From Accumulibacter sp036625275 (GTDB lineage Bacteria > Pseudomonadota > Gammaproteobacteria > Burkholderiales > Rhodocyclaceae): a stretch of DNA of 64,000 bases. A model generated the notes under the pieces. The model was given only the letters and a program-made list of their open reading frames with translations, searched no databases and was not told the DNA's origin. Within the stretch, counting starts at the first letter, position 1. The number at the start of each line of letters is the position of its first letter. Position numbers and translations under genes: made by a program. Below, in pieces: positions 16,613 through 24,146 of this stretch. The DNA lies in contig NZ_JAZKUD010000008.1 in the NCBI RefSeq assembly GCF_036625275.1, forward strand, positions 1 through 64,000. The letters are read 5' to 3'.

Positions 16613-17473
16613 TTAGCTTTGTTCCGCCAGGAAAGTCAGATTCGCCCGCATCTTCTGCATCGCCTTGACTTCGATCTGGCGAATTCGCTCAGCGGAAACA
16701 CCGAATTCCGCCGCAAGTTCGTGCAAGGTTGCCGAGTGGTCATCAGTCAGCCAACGCGCCTCGACAATACGACGACTGCGCTGATCGAGAGCGGCCAGCG
16801 CACTTTGCAGTCCATCATTCTGCAAGTACGTACGCGCACGGGATTCAAGCACACGGAGCGGTTCACTCGAATGGTCGGAGAGATAGGCAATCGGAGCAAA
16901 CGCGTCCTCATCGTCATTGTCGCCTTCCAGCGCCAGATCATGACCCGATAATCGAGTGTCCATCTCGATCACCTCCTCCGGTTTGACGGACAAGCGATGC
17001 GCAATATCCGCCACCTGCAACGAACTGAGGCCCTCGCTATTCGCTTTCATGCCGCGCAGATTGAAGAACAGCTTGCGCTGCGCCTTGGTCGTTGCCACTT
17101 TGACCATCCGCCAGTTCTTCAGGACGTACTCATGAATCTCCGCCTTGATCCACTGGATGGCGAACGAAACCAGGCGCACTCCGCGCTTCGGGTCGAAACG
17201 CTTCACCGCTTTCATCAGGCCGATATTACCCTCCTGAATCAGGTCGGCGTGGGACAGACCGTACCCGAGATACCCGCGTGCGATGGCGATCACCAAACGA
17301 AGATGCGACAGTATCAATTGCCGTGCCGCATCGAGATCGTCCTCCTCGCGAAAACGGGTAGCCAGACAAAACTCTTCTTCCTCGCTGAGCAGCGGAAATT
17401 GCCTGACCGCCTGGATATAAGCGTCAATGCTGCCGACCGCAGAAACCGTGGGAAAAGCCAAGGCTTGCGTCAT
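16613..17473 (-). CDS. rpoH: RNA polymerase sigma-32 factor
   Basis: RpoH directs RNA polymerase to heat-shock promoters. It has 286 residues. Region 2 contains LIQEGNIGLMKAVKRFDP and RLVSFAIQWIKAEIHEYVLKNW; the sigma-32-specific RpoH box QRKLFFNLR follows. Region 4 ends with LHELAAEFGVSAERIRQIEVKAMQKM, the helix-turn-helix for the -35 element. A perfect CIRCE element lies 42 bp upstream of the start, implying additional repression by HrcA. Divergent from the bufferin-type operon. Confidence 0.96.
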   Translation of the reverse strand: MTQALAFPTVSAVGSIDAYIQAVRQFPLLSEEEEFCLATRFREEDDLDAARQLILSHLRLVIAIARGYLGYGLSHADLIQEGNIGLMKAVKRFDPKRGVRLVSFAIQWIKAEIHEYVLKNWRMVKVATTKAQRKLFFNLRGMKANSEGLSSLQVADIAHRLSVKPEEVIEMDTRLSGHDLALEGDNDDEDAFAPIAYLSDHSSEPLRVLESRARTYLQNDGLQSALAALDQRSRRIVEARWLTDDHSATLHELAAEFGVSAERIRQIEVKAMQKMRANLTFLAEQS

Positions 17474-17514
17474 GGAATCATTCCTCCTTCACGTTACCGA
17501 TTATGAACCCTATT

Positions 17515-17541
17515 TTAGCACTCGCCGCATGAGAGTGCTAA
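17515..17541. promoter_or_regulatory. CIRCE element (HrcA operator) upstream of rpoH
   Basis: TTAGCACTC, a 9-base spacer, then GAGTGCTAA: an exact 9-9-9 match to the CIRCE consensus bound by the HrcA repressor. On the minus strand it continues into TAAAAT, a possible -10 box, so bound HrcA would cover the rpoH promoter. Confidence 0.93.
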
Positions 17542-17585
17542 TCAACAGAAAAGTTCGTCCGGCCCAAATTCCACACCAGACCCCC

Positions 17586-17609
17586 AGCAAAGAAATTTTT
17601 TCCTTTGCT
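17586..17609. repeat. Inverted repeat in the rpoH-bufA spacer
   Basis: AGCAAAG and CTTTGCT, 7-bp arms flanking a T-rich 10-base centre, directly before the proposed bufA promoter. It could be an operator; no regulator is identified. Confidence 0.4.
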
Positions 17610-17637
17610 GTAAGTAATTCTGCAGTGCCAGCGTCTA
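17609..17637 (+). promoter_or_regulatory. Possible ECF-sigma promoter for the bufferin-type operon
   Basis: TGTAAG, a 17-base spacer, then CGTCTA resembles the -35/-10 pattern used by extracytoplasmic-function sigma factors (TGTAAC...CGTCTA). It is 70 bp upstream of the bufA-like start. Pattern match only. Confidence 0.4.
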
Positions 17638-17706
17638 AGGGATGTCGGAGAACTGGTTATAGAACGGCCAGCTTTGACTCAACCCATCCAATGAGAGGAG
17701 AATCAA

Positions 17707-17967
17707 ATGTCAAATCAACTGTCTGGTGTCGCTATTGCCGCTGCTGCGGCTGCCCTTTTTGCTACTGGTAGCATCATGGTCCCCAGCGTTCACGCCGCGG
17801 AAGGAGGCTCGGTACACTGTGCCGGCATCAATTCGTGCAAGGGCGATTCCGAATGCAAGACGGCCAAGAGCGAGTGCAAAGGAACGAACGCCTGCAAGGG
17901 CCAGGGCTGGGTAACCAAAGCCAGCGCCAAGGAATGCACCGATGCGGGTGGCAAGGTCGCCAAGTAA
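17707..17967 (+). CDS. bufA2: BufA2-type bufferin precursor peptide (Cys-rich, secreted)
   Basis: An 86-residue precursor. The signal peptide has a poly-Ala core and likely cleaves near VHA-AE (residue 30-31). The mature part has six cysteines (38, 44, 50, 57, 63, 77), four of them in xCK repeats (SCKGD, ECKTA, ECKGT, ACKGQ), the pattern of BufA2-type bufferins. In characterised bufferins, cysteines are converted by the MNIO enzyme BufB with its partner BufC, giving a periplasmic copper-binding peptide; that function is inferred here. The start is fixed by GAGAGGAG upstream. bufB and bufC follow in order, after an intercistronic hairpin. Confidence 0.88.
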   Translation: MSNQLSGVAIAAAAAALFATGSIMVPSVHAAEGGSVHCAGINSCKGDSECKTAKSECKGTNACKGQGWVTKASAKECTDAGGKVAK

Positions 17968-17981
17968 GCTTGCTGCCATGC

Positions 17982-18018
17982 GGCGTGACCGGGCTGCCGA
18001 CCAGCCAACGGTCACGCC
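17982..18018 (+). terminator. Intercistronic hairpin between bufA and bufB
   Basis: A perfect 10-bp stem, GGCGTGACCG with CGGTCACGCC, whose loop can itself pair (GGCT/AGCC). There is no T-run. It may stabilise the precursor message or reduce read-through into bufBC, giving more precursor than enzyme. Confidence 0.55.
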
Positions 18019-18042
18019 CGAAGCCAACCTGAAGGAGGGGCG

Positions 18043-18876
18043 ATGCGCAACACCCTTAACGGCTTCGGCCTGGGCCTTCGTACTGAACATTACCGGGATT
18101 TTATCGAGTCTCCATGGCACGTGGACTGGCTTGAGATCATTTCCGAAAACTATCTCGTCGCAGGGGGCAAGCCCCTTTACTATCTTGATCGCATCCGCCG
18201 TGACTATCCGATGGTGATGCATGGTGTTTCGCTCTCGATTGGCAGCTGCGATGCCCCTGATTCTGCGTACTTGCGGCAGTTGCGAGCACTGGTCGACCGC
18301 GTTGAGCCGGCCTGGGTTTCGGACCATCTGTGCTGGACCGGAACCGGATCGTTGAACCTCCACGATCTGCTGCCACTGCCTTACACCGAGGCGGCCCTGC
18401 GGCAACTCGAGGCCCGCGTGGCACAGGTACAGGAGGCTCTCGGCCAACCGCTATTGCTGGAAAACGTTTCCAGCTATGTGCGCTACCGCGCCGACGAGAT
18501 GAGCGAATGGGAGTTCATCGGCGAATTGGTCAAGCGTACCGGCTGTGAGTTGCTGCTCGACGTGAATAATGTTTACGTGAGCAGCGTCAATCACCATTTC
18601 AATCCGCACACCTTCATTGATGCCATGCCGCTGACTGCAGTTCGCCAGATCCATCTCGCCGGACACGAGAAGCATGGCAGTTACCTCATCGATACCCACG
18701 ATCAACCAATTTGTGCAGCCGTCTGGGATCTATACGCCTATACCGTTGGACGACTTGGTTCGATACCAACGATGATCGAACGCGACGACAACATTCCCCC
18801 GCTCGCGGACCTCATCGCCGAACTCGACTGCGTTCGTGCGCTGGCACAGCGCATCCAGACCAAACAGGCAGCATGA
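18043..18876 (+). CDS. bufB: BufB: multinuclear non-heme iron oxidase (DUF692/MNIO)
   Basis: A 277-residue TIM-barrel enzyme of the DUF692 (MNIO) family, which installs oxidative modifications such as thiooxazoles on peptide cysteines with iron and oxygen. Likely metal ligands are spread along the barrel: ISENY, MHGVSLSIGS, VSDHLCW, LLLENVSSY, DVNNVYVSSVNH, HLAGHEKHG, IDTHDQPI and IERDDNIP. It comes directly after the precursor gene and overlaps bufC by 4 bp. The substrate is inferred to be the upstream Cys-rich peptide. Confidence 0.93.
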   Translation: MRNTLNGFGLGLRTEHYRDFIESPWHVDWLEIISENYLVAGGKPLYYLDRIRRDYPMVMHGVSLSIGSCDAPDSAYLRQLRALVDRVEPAWVSDHLCWTGTGSLNLHDLLPLPYTEAALRQLEARVAQVQEALGQPLLLENVSSYVRYRADEMSEWEFIGELVKRTGCELLLDVNNVYVSSVNHHFNPHTFIDAMPLTAVRQIHLAGHEKHGSYLIDTHDQPICAAVWDLYAYTVGRLGSIPTMIERDDNIPPLADLIAELDCVRALAQRIQTKQAA

Positions 18877-19637
18877 GCACCCTGGCCGATTTGCAGCAGC
18901 GCTTCCAGCAGAGCATTCTGCTTGACCATCCCACTCCGGGTTTATTTGCTGCGGAGGGAGCGCTGCTGGCAGGGGGAATGAGCGTTTACCTGCAGGCTTA
19001 TCGTGCCCGCCTGACGGCGGCTCTGGCAGACAATTTCCTGGTTCTGCAGCGGGCGCTCGGTGATGACGCCTTTGCTGTTCTGGCGCATGCGTATATCGAC
19101 GCGCATCCATCGCATTTCCGTTCGATTCGCTGGTTCGGCCACAGGCTGGTGGAGTTTCTTGCTGCTGCCCCAGAGCGCTTGCCACATCCGGCGCTGCTCG
19201 ACCTGGCACGGATGGACTGGGCAATGCGTACGGCCTTCGATGCTGCAGATGCCGCCGCCCTCACCGCCGACGATCTCGCTGCGTTGCCCCTTCAGGACTG
19301 GCCCCAACGGCGATTCACCCCCCGTCCCTCCTTACAGATGATCGATCTGGCATGGTGTGTCGAGCCGATCTGGAAAGCACTCGATGCGGACGCCGCAGCC
19401 ACTAGCGAGGAACCACAACTATTGGCACATGTACTGCTGATCTGGCGGCCGACACTCGATTGCTGCTGGCGGTCTGCCGATCCCTGCGAAGCAGCGGCCC
19501 TGCGAGCCTTGACCCTGGGGGCCAGTTTCGCCGACTGTTGCACGGTGATTGCCGAATCCGGGGTACCGGAACCAGCACGGACGGCGGCCGGTTTCCTTCA
19601 GCGTTGGGTCGCCGAAGGCCTTCTCGCTAAGGATTGA
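18873..19637 (+). CDS. bufC: BufC: DUF2063 partner protein of the MNIO enzyme
   Basis: A 254-residue protein whose N-terminal half is the DUF2063 helical domain (MSTLADLQQRFQQSIL, then the YLQAYRARLTAALADNFLVLQRALG run). In characterised pairs such a protein binds the precursor peptide and presents it to the MNIO enzyme. The C-terminal half is a variable alpha/beta domain seen in this family. The start is the ATGA overlap with bufB; the frame is open upstream within bufB. An unusual Cys-containing run (DCCWRSADPC, DCCTV) lies near the C-terminus. Confidence 0.88.
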   Translation: MSTLADLQQRFQQSILLDHPTPGLFAAEGALLAGGMSVYLQAYRARLTAALADNFLVLQRALGDDAFAVLAHAYIDAHPSHFRSIRWFGHRLVEFLAAAPERLPHPALLDLARMDWAMRTAFDAADAAALTADDLAALPLQDWPQRRFTPRPSLQMIDLAWCVEPIWKALDADAAATSEEPQLLAHVLLIWRPTLDCCWRSADPCEAAALRALTLGASFADCCTVIAESGVPEPARTAAGFLQRWVAEGLLAKD

Positions 19638-19644
19638 GAGGAAC

Positions 19645-19854
19645 ATGCCAATACTCCCCGGAAACCCCATGACGACGAGGTGTACGGACTGCGGCACGGC
19701 CTTTGTCTGCGGTGCGGTGGCCGGTCTCCCCAGTTGCTGGTGCATGAGAAAACCGACGCTCTCCCTCGAAGCGAGCGCGGCGGCCACCGGTTGTTACTGC
19801 CCGGCCTGTCTGGAACAACGGCTCAGCGCTCAGACATCCGCTCCGGAAGCATGA
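19645..19854 (+). CDS. Small Cys-rich CWC-domain protein
   Basis: A 69-residue protein with nine cysteines, including CTDCG, FVCG, the diagnostic SCWC pair and GCYCPAC, all placed to bind zinc or another soft metal. This matches the 'cysteine-rich CWC' family of unknown function. The start follows a GAGAGGAA ribosome site 8 bp after bufC; a second ATG at 19669 is possible. The tight spacing suggests it is the fourth gene of the bufferin-type operon. The last 32 bp overlap the end of convergent nudB. Confidence 0.72.
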   Translation: MPILPGNPMTTRCTDCGTAFVCGAVAGLPSCWCMRKPTLSLEASAAATGCYCPACLEQRLSAQTSAPEA

Positions 19855-20272
19855 GAATCGCGTCGCGGTTGCTCCACGAAAAACACTTCGCAGCCGCTTC
19901 GCGCCACGGCAGCCAGCAGTAACGCAAGTGCTCTTCGGCAGCAATGGTGACCGGCTGTGCTGCCGGAAGCAGCAAAGAGAAGACATGCTCGGTATTGTGC
20001 AGGATACCCGGAGCGTAACGATGTCGCCATTCGGCAAAAATCTCGTAGCGATTGCTGAGCTGCCAATCCACAAGGCCCTCGGCGAGCACCTTGATCCCGG
20101 TTTCCTCCCCGACTTCACGGACGGCAGTTGTCAGCAATGGCTCGCCCTCTTCCTGGCTGCCAGTCACGGACTGCCAGTAACCTGCATGGGCAGCGCGTTC
20201 GAGCAGCAGCACCTGCAAGTCCCGAGTATGGATCACGACCAGCACCGACACCGGCCGCTTGTATTGCTTCAT
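19823..20272 (-). CDS. nudB: Dihydroneopterin triphosphate diphosphatase (Nudix)
   Basis: NudB removes pyrophosphate from dihydroneopterin triphosphate in folate synthesis. It has 149 residues. The Nudix box begins at GSQEEGEP and ends in AVREVGEETGI, matching G-x5-E-x7-REUXEEXGU. The N-terminal KRPVSVLVVIHTRDLQVLLLER and the WQSVTGSQEEGE segment are typical of NudB. It overlaps the barstar gene start by 4 bp and is last in the fmdB-DUF502-aspS operon, where nudB is usually found. Confidence 0.92.
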   Translation of the reverse strand: MKQYKRPVSVLVVIHTRDLQVLLLERAAHAGYWQSVTGSQEEGEPLLTTAVREVGEETGIKVLAEGLVDWQLSNRYEIFAEWRHRYAPGILHNTEHVFSLLLPAAQPVTIAAEEHLRYCWLPWREAAAKCFSWSNRDAILMLPERMSER

Positions 20273-20712
20273 GCCAGAGTCGGGAGAGCCGCCAGTCCGT
20301 CAGCACGAAGATCGTAAAAAACCCACATCGGTAAGTCCTGCAAGCGCCATTCGGCAATGGCCGCGGCAAACACCTCGTTTACCGCGTGAAAAGACACCGG
20401 ATCCTGGGCTTGCAGAATTTCAGCCCGGGTAATGATCAGGACATAACCAGCGGCTTCAAACCACGAAAAATCGGTCAGACAATCCTTGAGGGCATCAAGG
20501 TTGTATCCGTACCACTCGGGCAGATCGAGATCCCGTCCGAGTGTCGAAAGTACGATGTCGATGCGGTCAGAGTCGTCAAAACTGACGTCAAAACAGGCAA
20601 GGCCGGCCGCTTCCGCAGCCGCTTTGACGACCCCGTGAGCAGTCAAAGGCAGATGGTAAATACCGGCCTGTGTGGCATCCTCAAGCAGGTTCTGCAAGTC
20701 GTTCTGGCTCAT
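20269..20712 (-). CDS. Barstar-family ribonuclease inhibitor
   Basis: A 147-residue cytoplasmic protein of the barstar family. The inhibitory helix/loop is visible as PEWYGYNLDALKDCLTDFSWF, corresponding to the barstar region whose Asp, Tyr and Trp residues plug the RNase active site. An N-terminal extension of about 50 residues is longer than in classical barstar. It starts 2 bp after the stop of the RNase gene, so enzyme and inhibitor are translationally linked. Inhibition of the neighbouring RNase is inferred from family and position. Confidence 0.87.
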   Translation of the reverse strand: MSQNDLQNLLEDATQAGIYHLPLTAHGVVKAAAEAAGLACFDVSFDDSDRIDIVLSTLGRDLDLPEWYGYNLDALKDCLTDFSWFEAAGYVLIITRAEILQAQDPVSFHAVNEVFAAAIAEWRLQDLPMWVFYDLRADGLAALPTLA

Positions 20713-20714
20713 GG

Positions 20715-21110
20715 CTATTCGCGTATGCGACGGAAGCTACGGTAATGGTCATGAGAGTAATAATACTCGCCGGAGTTGGCGACATCACCGTCGCGCCCCT
20801 CTCCAGCGATGATTCGTCGCGCTCCACGGTCACGACTACCCGGCGTCGGCACCGTGTACTCTCGATAATAGCCGCGTGGCTGCCAGGGCAAGTGTTTCTC
20901 GAAATTGCCAAAGATGCTGCCATCCTTGCGCGGGTAGGGAAAGGGTCCGCCCTGCCGAATCAGACGCAGGGTCTGCAATGCCTCGGGTGGCAAATCGGCC
21001 AACGCGACGCTCGCCAGTGACCTGTGTTCACGTGCCTGGACCACGCCAAGCAGACTACTGAACAGCGCAGCCAGCAGCAACAGCCGCAGAAGGGTCACGA
21101 TTTTCAGCAC
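20715..21110 (-). CDS. Secreted barnase-like guanyl-specific ribonuclease
   Basis: A 131-residue protein with an N-terminal signal peptide (residues 1-26, ending VQA). It has a microbial RNase (N1/T1/barnase) domain: FPYPRKDGSIFGNF, then the strand YYREYTVPTPGSRDRGARRII, and DHYRSFRRI at the end. By alignment with barnase, the catalytic residues would be Glu84 (base), Arg98 and His122 (acid), all present. A barstar gene follows at once, and aspS ends 6 bp upstream. It may act outside the cell in nutrient scavenging or in competition with other bacteria. Confidence 0.88.
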   Translation of the reverse strand: MLKIVTLLRLLLLAALFSSLLGVVQAREHRSLASVALADLPPEALQTLRLIRQGGPFPYPRKDGSIFGNFEKHLPWQPRGYYREYTVPTPGSRDRGARRIIAGEGRDGDVANSGEYYYSHDHYRSFRRIRE

Positions 21111-21116
21111 CGGTAA

Positions 21117-22919
21117 TTACCCTTTGCCAATCTCGACCTGCGTTTCGACTCTCTGGCGCAGGCGGATGTGCAGTTCCCTGAGTTGTTTTTCGTCCACGCC
21201 GCTCGGTGCGTCGGTGAGCAAGCACTGCGCACGCTGGGTTTTCGGGAAAGCGATCACGTCACGGATCGACTCGGCTCCAGCCATCATCGTCACGATCCGA
21301 TCCAGACCAAAAGCCAGACCGCCGTGGGGAGGTGCACCGTACTTGAGGGCATCGAGCAGAAAGCCGAATTTGAGCTGCGCCTCTTCCCTGCCGATGCCGA
21401 GCGCCCTGAAAACCTTTTCCTGGATTGCCGCACGGTGAATCCGCACCGATCCACCACCGAGCTCGGAACCGTTGAGTGCCAGGTCGTAGGCTTTGGCCAG
21501 GCAGCGTCCCGGATCGCTCTCGAGCAGCGACAGATGCTCGTCCTTCGGACTGGTGAAGGGATGGTGGCAAGCCGTCCAGCGCTTCTCTTCTGGGTCATAG
21601 TCGAACATCGGAAAGTCGACAACCCATACCGGCTCCCAGGCATGGCCATTGACGAAGCCTTTTTCGTGCCCGATTCTGGTGCGCAGGGCACCGAGCGCGT
21701 CGTTGACCACCTTGCATCTGTCGGCGCCAAAAAAAATCAGATCTCCCGACTGTGCGCCGGTTCGCTCGACGATCGTCTGCAGCGCGCGCGCGTGCAGGTT
21801 CTTGACGATCGGTGATTGCAGACCCGCCTCGTTGAGTTGCGTGACATCGTTGACCTTGATGTAGGCCAGCCCTCTGGCGCCATAGATGCCGACAAACTGG
21901 GTGTAGGCATCGATCTCGCCACGAGTCAGGCTGGCCCCACCGGGAATGCGCAAGGCAGCGATACGCCCTCCCTCGCTGTTGGCGACACTGGCAAAGACCT
22001 TGAAGGGGACATCCTTCAGCGCGTCGGCGACTTCGACGAGTTCGAGAGTCACACGCAGATCGGGCTTGTCTGAGCCATAGCGATGTATCGCTTCAGCATG
22101 GCTCAGACGCGGGAAGGGATTGGGCAGATCGGCAGCGATCGCTTCCTTGAACACCACCCGGATCAGTTCTTCCATCAGATCGATGATTTCGCCCTCGCTC
22201 ATGAACGAAGTCTCGATATCGATCTGAGTGAATTCCGGTTGACGGTCGGCGCGAAGATCCTCATCGCGGAAGCACTTGGTGATCTGATAGTAACGGTCAA
22301 ACCCGGCAATCATCAGTAACTGCTTGAAAAGTTGCGGTGACTGGGGAAGGGCGAAGAACTGGCCGGGATGCACCCGTGAAGGAACCAGATAGTCGCGCGC
22401 GCCCTCGGGAGTGCTCTTGGTGAGCATCGGAGTTTCGATGTCGATGAAACCGGCATCGTCCAGGAAGCGGCGGAAGGCCCGCGCCGTACGGTAACGAAGT
22501 TGCATGTTGTTCTGCATCTGCGGACGCCGCAGGTCAAGCACCCGGTGCAGCAGACGAATGTTCTCCGACAGATTTTCTTCGTCGAGCTGAAACGGCGGCG
22601 TCACCGACGGATTAAGGACTTCCATCTCGTGACAAAGAATCTCGATCGCGCCGCTGGCGATGTTGGGGTTGACCGTGCCCTCGGGTCGGGCGCGGACTTT
22701 TCCGGTAATCCGCAGGCAGAACTCGTTGCGAACCGACTCGGCGGTCTTGAACATCAGCGGACGATCGGGGTCGCATACGATCTGCGCCAGACCCTCACGG
22801 TCGCGAAGATCGACGAAGATCACACCACCATGGTCGCGGCGCCGATGCGCCCAGCCACAGAGCGTGACCTCCTGGCCAATAAGCTGTGAATCGACTTGCC
22901 CACAATAATGAGTACGCAT
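21117..22919 (-). CDS. aspS: Aspartyl-tRNA synthetase (bacterial type)
   Basis: AspS charges tRNA-Asp; many proteobacterial forms also charge tRNA-Asn. It has 600 residues, with the OB-fold anticodon domain (RTHYCGQVDSQLIGQEVTLCGW), class II motifs (motif 2 in FRDEDLRADRQPEFTQID; motif 3 in GLAFGLDRIVTMMAG) and the bacterial GAD insertion domain in between. It lies between DUF502 and the RNase gene on one apparent transcript. Whether it is discriminating depends on whether asnS or gatCAB exists elsewhere. Confidence 0.97.
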   Translation of the reverse strand: MRTHYCGQVDSQLIGQEVTLCGWAHRRRDHGGVIFVDLRDREGLAQIVCDPDRPLMFKTAESVRNEFCLRITGKVRARPEGTVNPNIASGAIEILCHEMEVLNPSVTPPFQLDEENLSENIRLLHRVLDLRRPQMQNNMQLRYRTARAFRRFLDDAGFIDIETPMLTKSTPEGARDYLVPSRVHPGQFFALPQSPQLFKQLLMIAGFDRYYQITKCFRDEDLRADRQPEFTQIDIETSFMSEGEIIDLMEELIRVVFKEAIAADLPNPFPRLSHAEAIHRYGSDKPDLRVTLELVEVADALKDVPFKVFASVANSEGGRIAALRIPGGASLTRGEIDAYTQFVGIYGARGLAYIKVNDVTQLNEAGLQSPIVKNLHARALQTIVERTGAQSGDLIFFGADRCKVVNDALGALRTRIGHEKGFVNGHAWEPVWVVDFPMFDYDPEEKRWTACHHPFTSPKDEHLSLLESDPGRCLAKAYDLALNGSELGGGSVRIHRAAIQEKVFRALGIGREEAQLKFGFLLDALKYGAPPHGGLAFGLDRIVTMMAGAESIRDVIAFPKTQRAQCLLTDAPSGVDEKQLRELHIRLRQRVETQVEIGKG

Positions 22920-22946
22920 GCTGTTTTCCGGGTGACTTGTTGGAGG

Positions 22947-23585
22947 TTATGGTCGGCTGGAAGCTCTTGCGGTCTGCGGCCGTAACGGCGGAGCCACAAC
23001 GCCCATCGAGATCACGTACTTGAGTGCGGTGTCCACGCTCATGTCGAGTTCGATGACTTCCGTTCTTGGCAGCATCAGAAAGAAGCCCGAAGTCGGATTC
23101 GGCGTCGTCGGCACGTAGACGCTGACATGCTCGCCATCAAGATGCCGAAGCACTTCACCGCCCGGCTGACCGGTGAGAAAAGCAATTGTCCAGGAGCCGC
23201 GCCGTGGATATTCGATCAGCAAAGCTTTGCGAAAAGCGTTTCCGGATGATGAAAACAGCGTGTCTGAAACCTGCTTGACGCTGTGATAGATCGAATTGAC
23301 GACCGGAATGCGTGCCAGCAACAACTCCCACCAGGCGACCAGCCGCTGCCCGATGAAATTGGCAGCGAGGAGCCCGGTGAGAAAGATGATTAGCAAGGTC
23401 AGGATTGCCCCGACGCCTGGGATGTCGAAACCCAGCACCGTGCGCGGATGTATCGCTTCCGGCAACAGGCGCAAGGACTGATCCATGGTCCCAACAATCA
23501 GTACCAGCACCCAGGCGGTGATTGCCAGGGGGACCCAGATCAGCAAACCGGTGATGAAATAACGCTTGATCAGTGGTCGGCGCAC
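22947..23585 (-). CDS. DUF502 membrane protein
   Basis: A 212-residue inner-membrane protein with two N-terminal transmembrane helices (about residues 8-32 and 55-77) and a soluble C-terminal half. Signatures of DUF502 are IPLVNSIY-like RIPVVNSIYHSVKQVSDTL and VYVPTTPNPTSGFFLMLPR. The family is widespread and uncharacterised, and is typically placed between fmdB and aspS in betaproteobacteria. Its start lies 16 bp inside the end of the fmdB-like gene. Confidence 0.9.
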   Translation of the reverse strand: MRRPLIKRYFITGLLIWVPLAITAWVLVLIVGTMDQSLRLLPEAIHPRTVLGFDIPGVGAILTLLIIFLTGLLAANFIGQRLVAWWELLLARIPVVNSIYHSVKQVSDTLFSSSGNAFRKALLIEYPRRGSWTIAFLTGQPGGEVLRHLDGEHVSVYVPTTPNPTSGFFLMLPRTEVIELDMSVDTALKYVISMGVVAPPLRPQTARASSRP

Positions 23586-23875
23586 GCCTTCGCTCCGGTC
23601 GCGCAGGTAGGCGCTTTTTCGTGGGATGTCTGGGTGCTTGTTTCGCTGGATTTTTCGTTGCTTTCCGGCTTTTCGGCCGGTGTGGGCGCTTTGCCGCCCT
23701 TGAAGTCAGTTACGTACCAGCCACTGCCTTTCAACTGGAAACCGGCAGCGGTCAGTTGCTTGGTATAGGTGGCCTGACCACATTGGGGACAGATGTGCAA
23801 TGCCGCGTCGCTCAGTTTTTGTAAATGATCTTTCTCGAAGCCACAGGAACCGCAACGATAGGCGTAGATCGGCAT
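23570..23875 (-). CDS. FmdB-family zinc-ribbon protein
   Basis: A 101-residue protein with the FmdB putative regulatory zinc ribbon: MPIYAYRCGSCGFEKDHLQK, then CPQCG. It ends in a Ser/Thr/Glu/Lys-rich tail with two further cysteines (PTCATGAKAC). The name comes from formamidase operons; no regulatory role is proven for this group. It is first in the operon with DUF502 and aspS. Upstream is a Uma2-like remnant rather than a gene. Confidence 0.88.
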   Translation of the reverse strand: MPIYAYRCGSCGFEKDHLQKLSDAALHICPQCGQATYTKQLTAAGFQLKGSGWYVTDFKGGKAPTPAEKPESNEKSSETSTQTSHEKAPTCATGAKACADH

Positions 23876-23946
23876 GAATAACCCTCAGAAAACGCTTGAA
23901 AACCTGTGATTATACGCGAACTGCGGAAGGTCAGGCTGCTGCGTGA

Positions 23947-24069
23947 CGCGGAGTCGCTCAGCGCGTATTCCGCCAGGCCAGGCAGCTTGCAGTAGGCAAG
24001 AAACTTGTCGCCACGGTCATGGTTGGCCATGCCGACGGAAAAAACCGCGATGATCACCTTGGGGTGGCG
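23947..24069 (-). pseudogene. Fragment of a Uma2/DUF820-type nuclease-like protein
   Basis: About 40 codons read RHPKVIIAVFSVGMANHDRG and continue DKFLAYCKLPGLAEYALSDS. This matches the conserved core of Uma2 (DUF820) proteins, P-x-V-I-x-E-V-x-S-x4-x-x-DRG-x-KF-x-x-Y-x-x-L-P-x-L-x-E-Y, with the catalytic Glu replaced by Ala. The rest of the family domain is missing on both sides. It is probably a decayed remnant between fmdB and the ABC transporter block. Confidence 0.6.
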
Positions 24070-24146
24070 CATCACGAGGTCGACCAGACGGCCAGCAGCC
24101 ATCGGTTCGGCAGCAGAGCCGCCCACTTCGCGCTACACTTCGGCCC

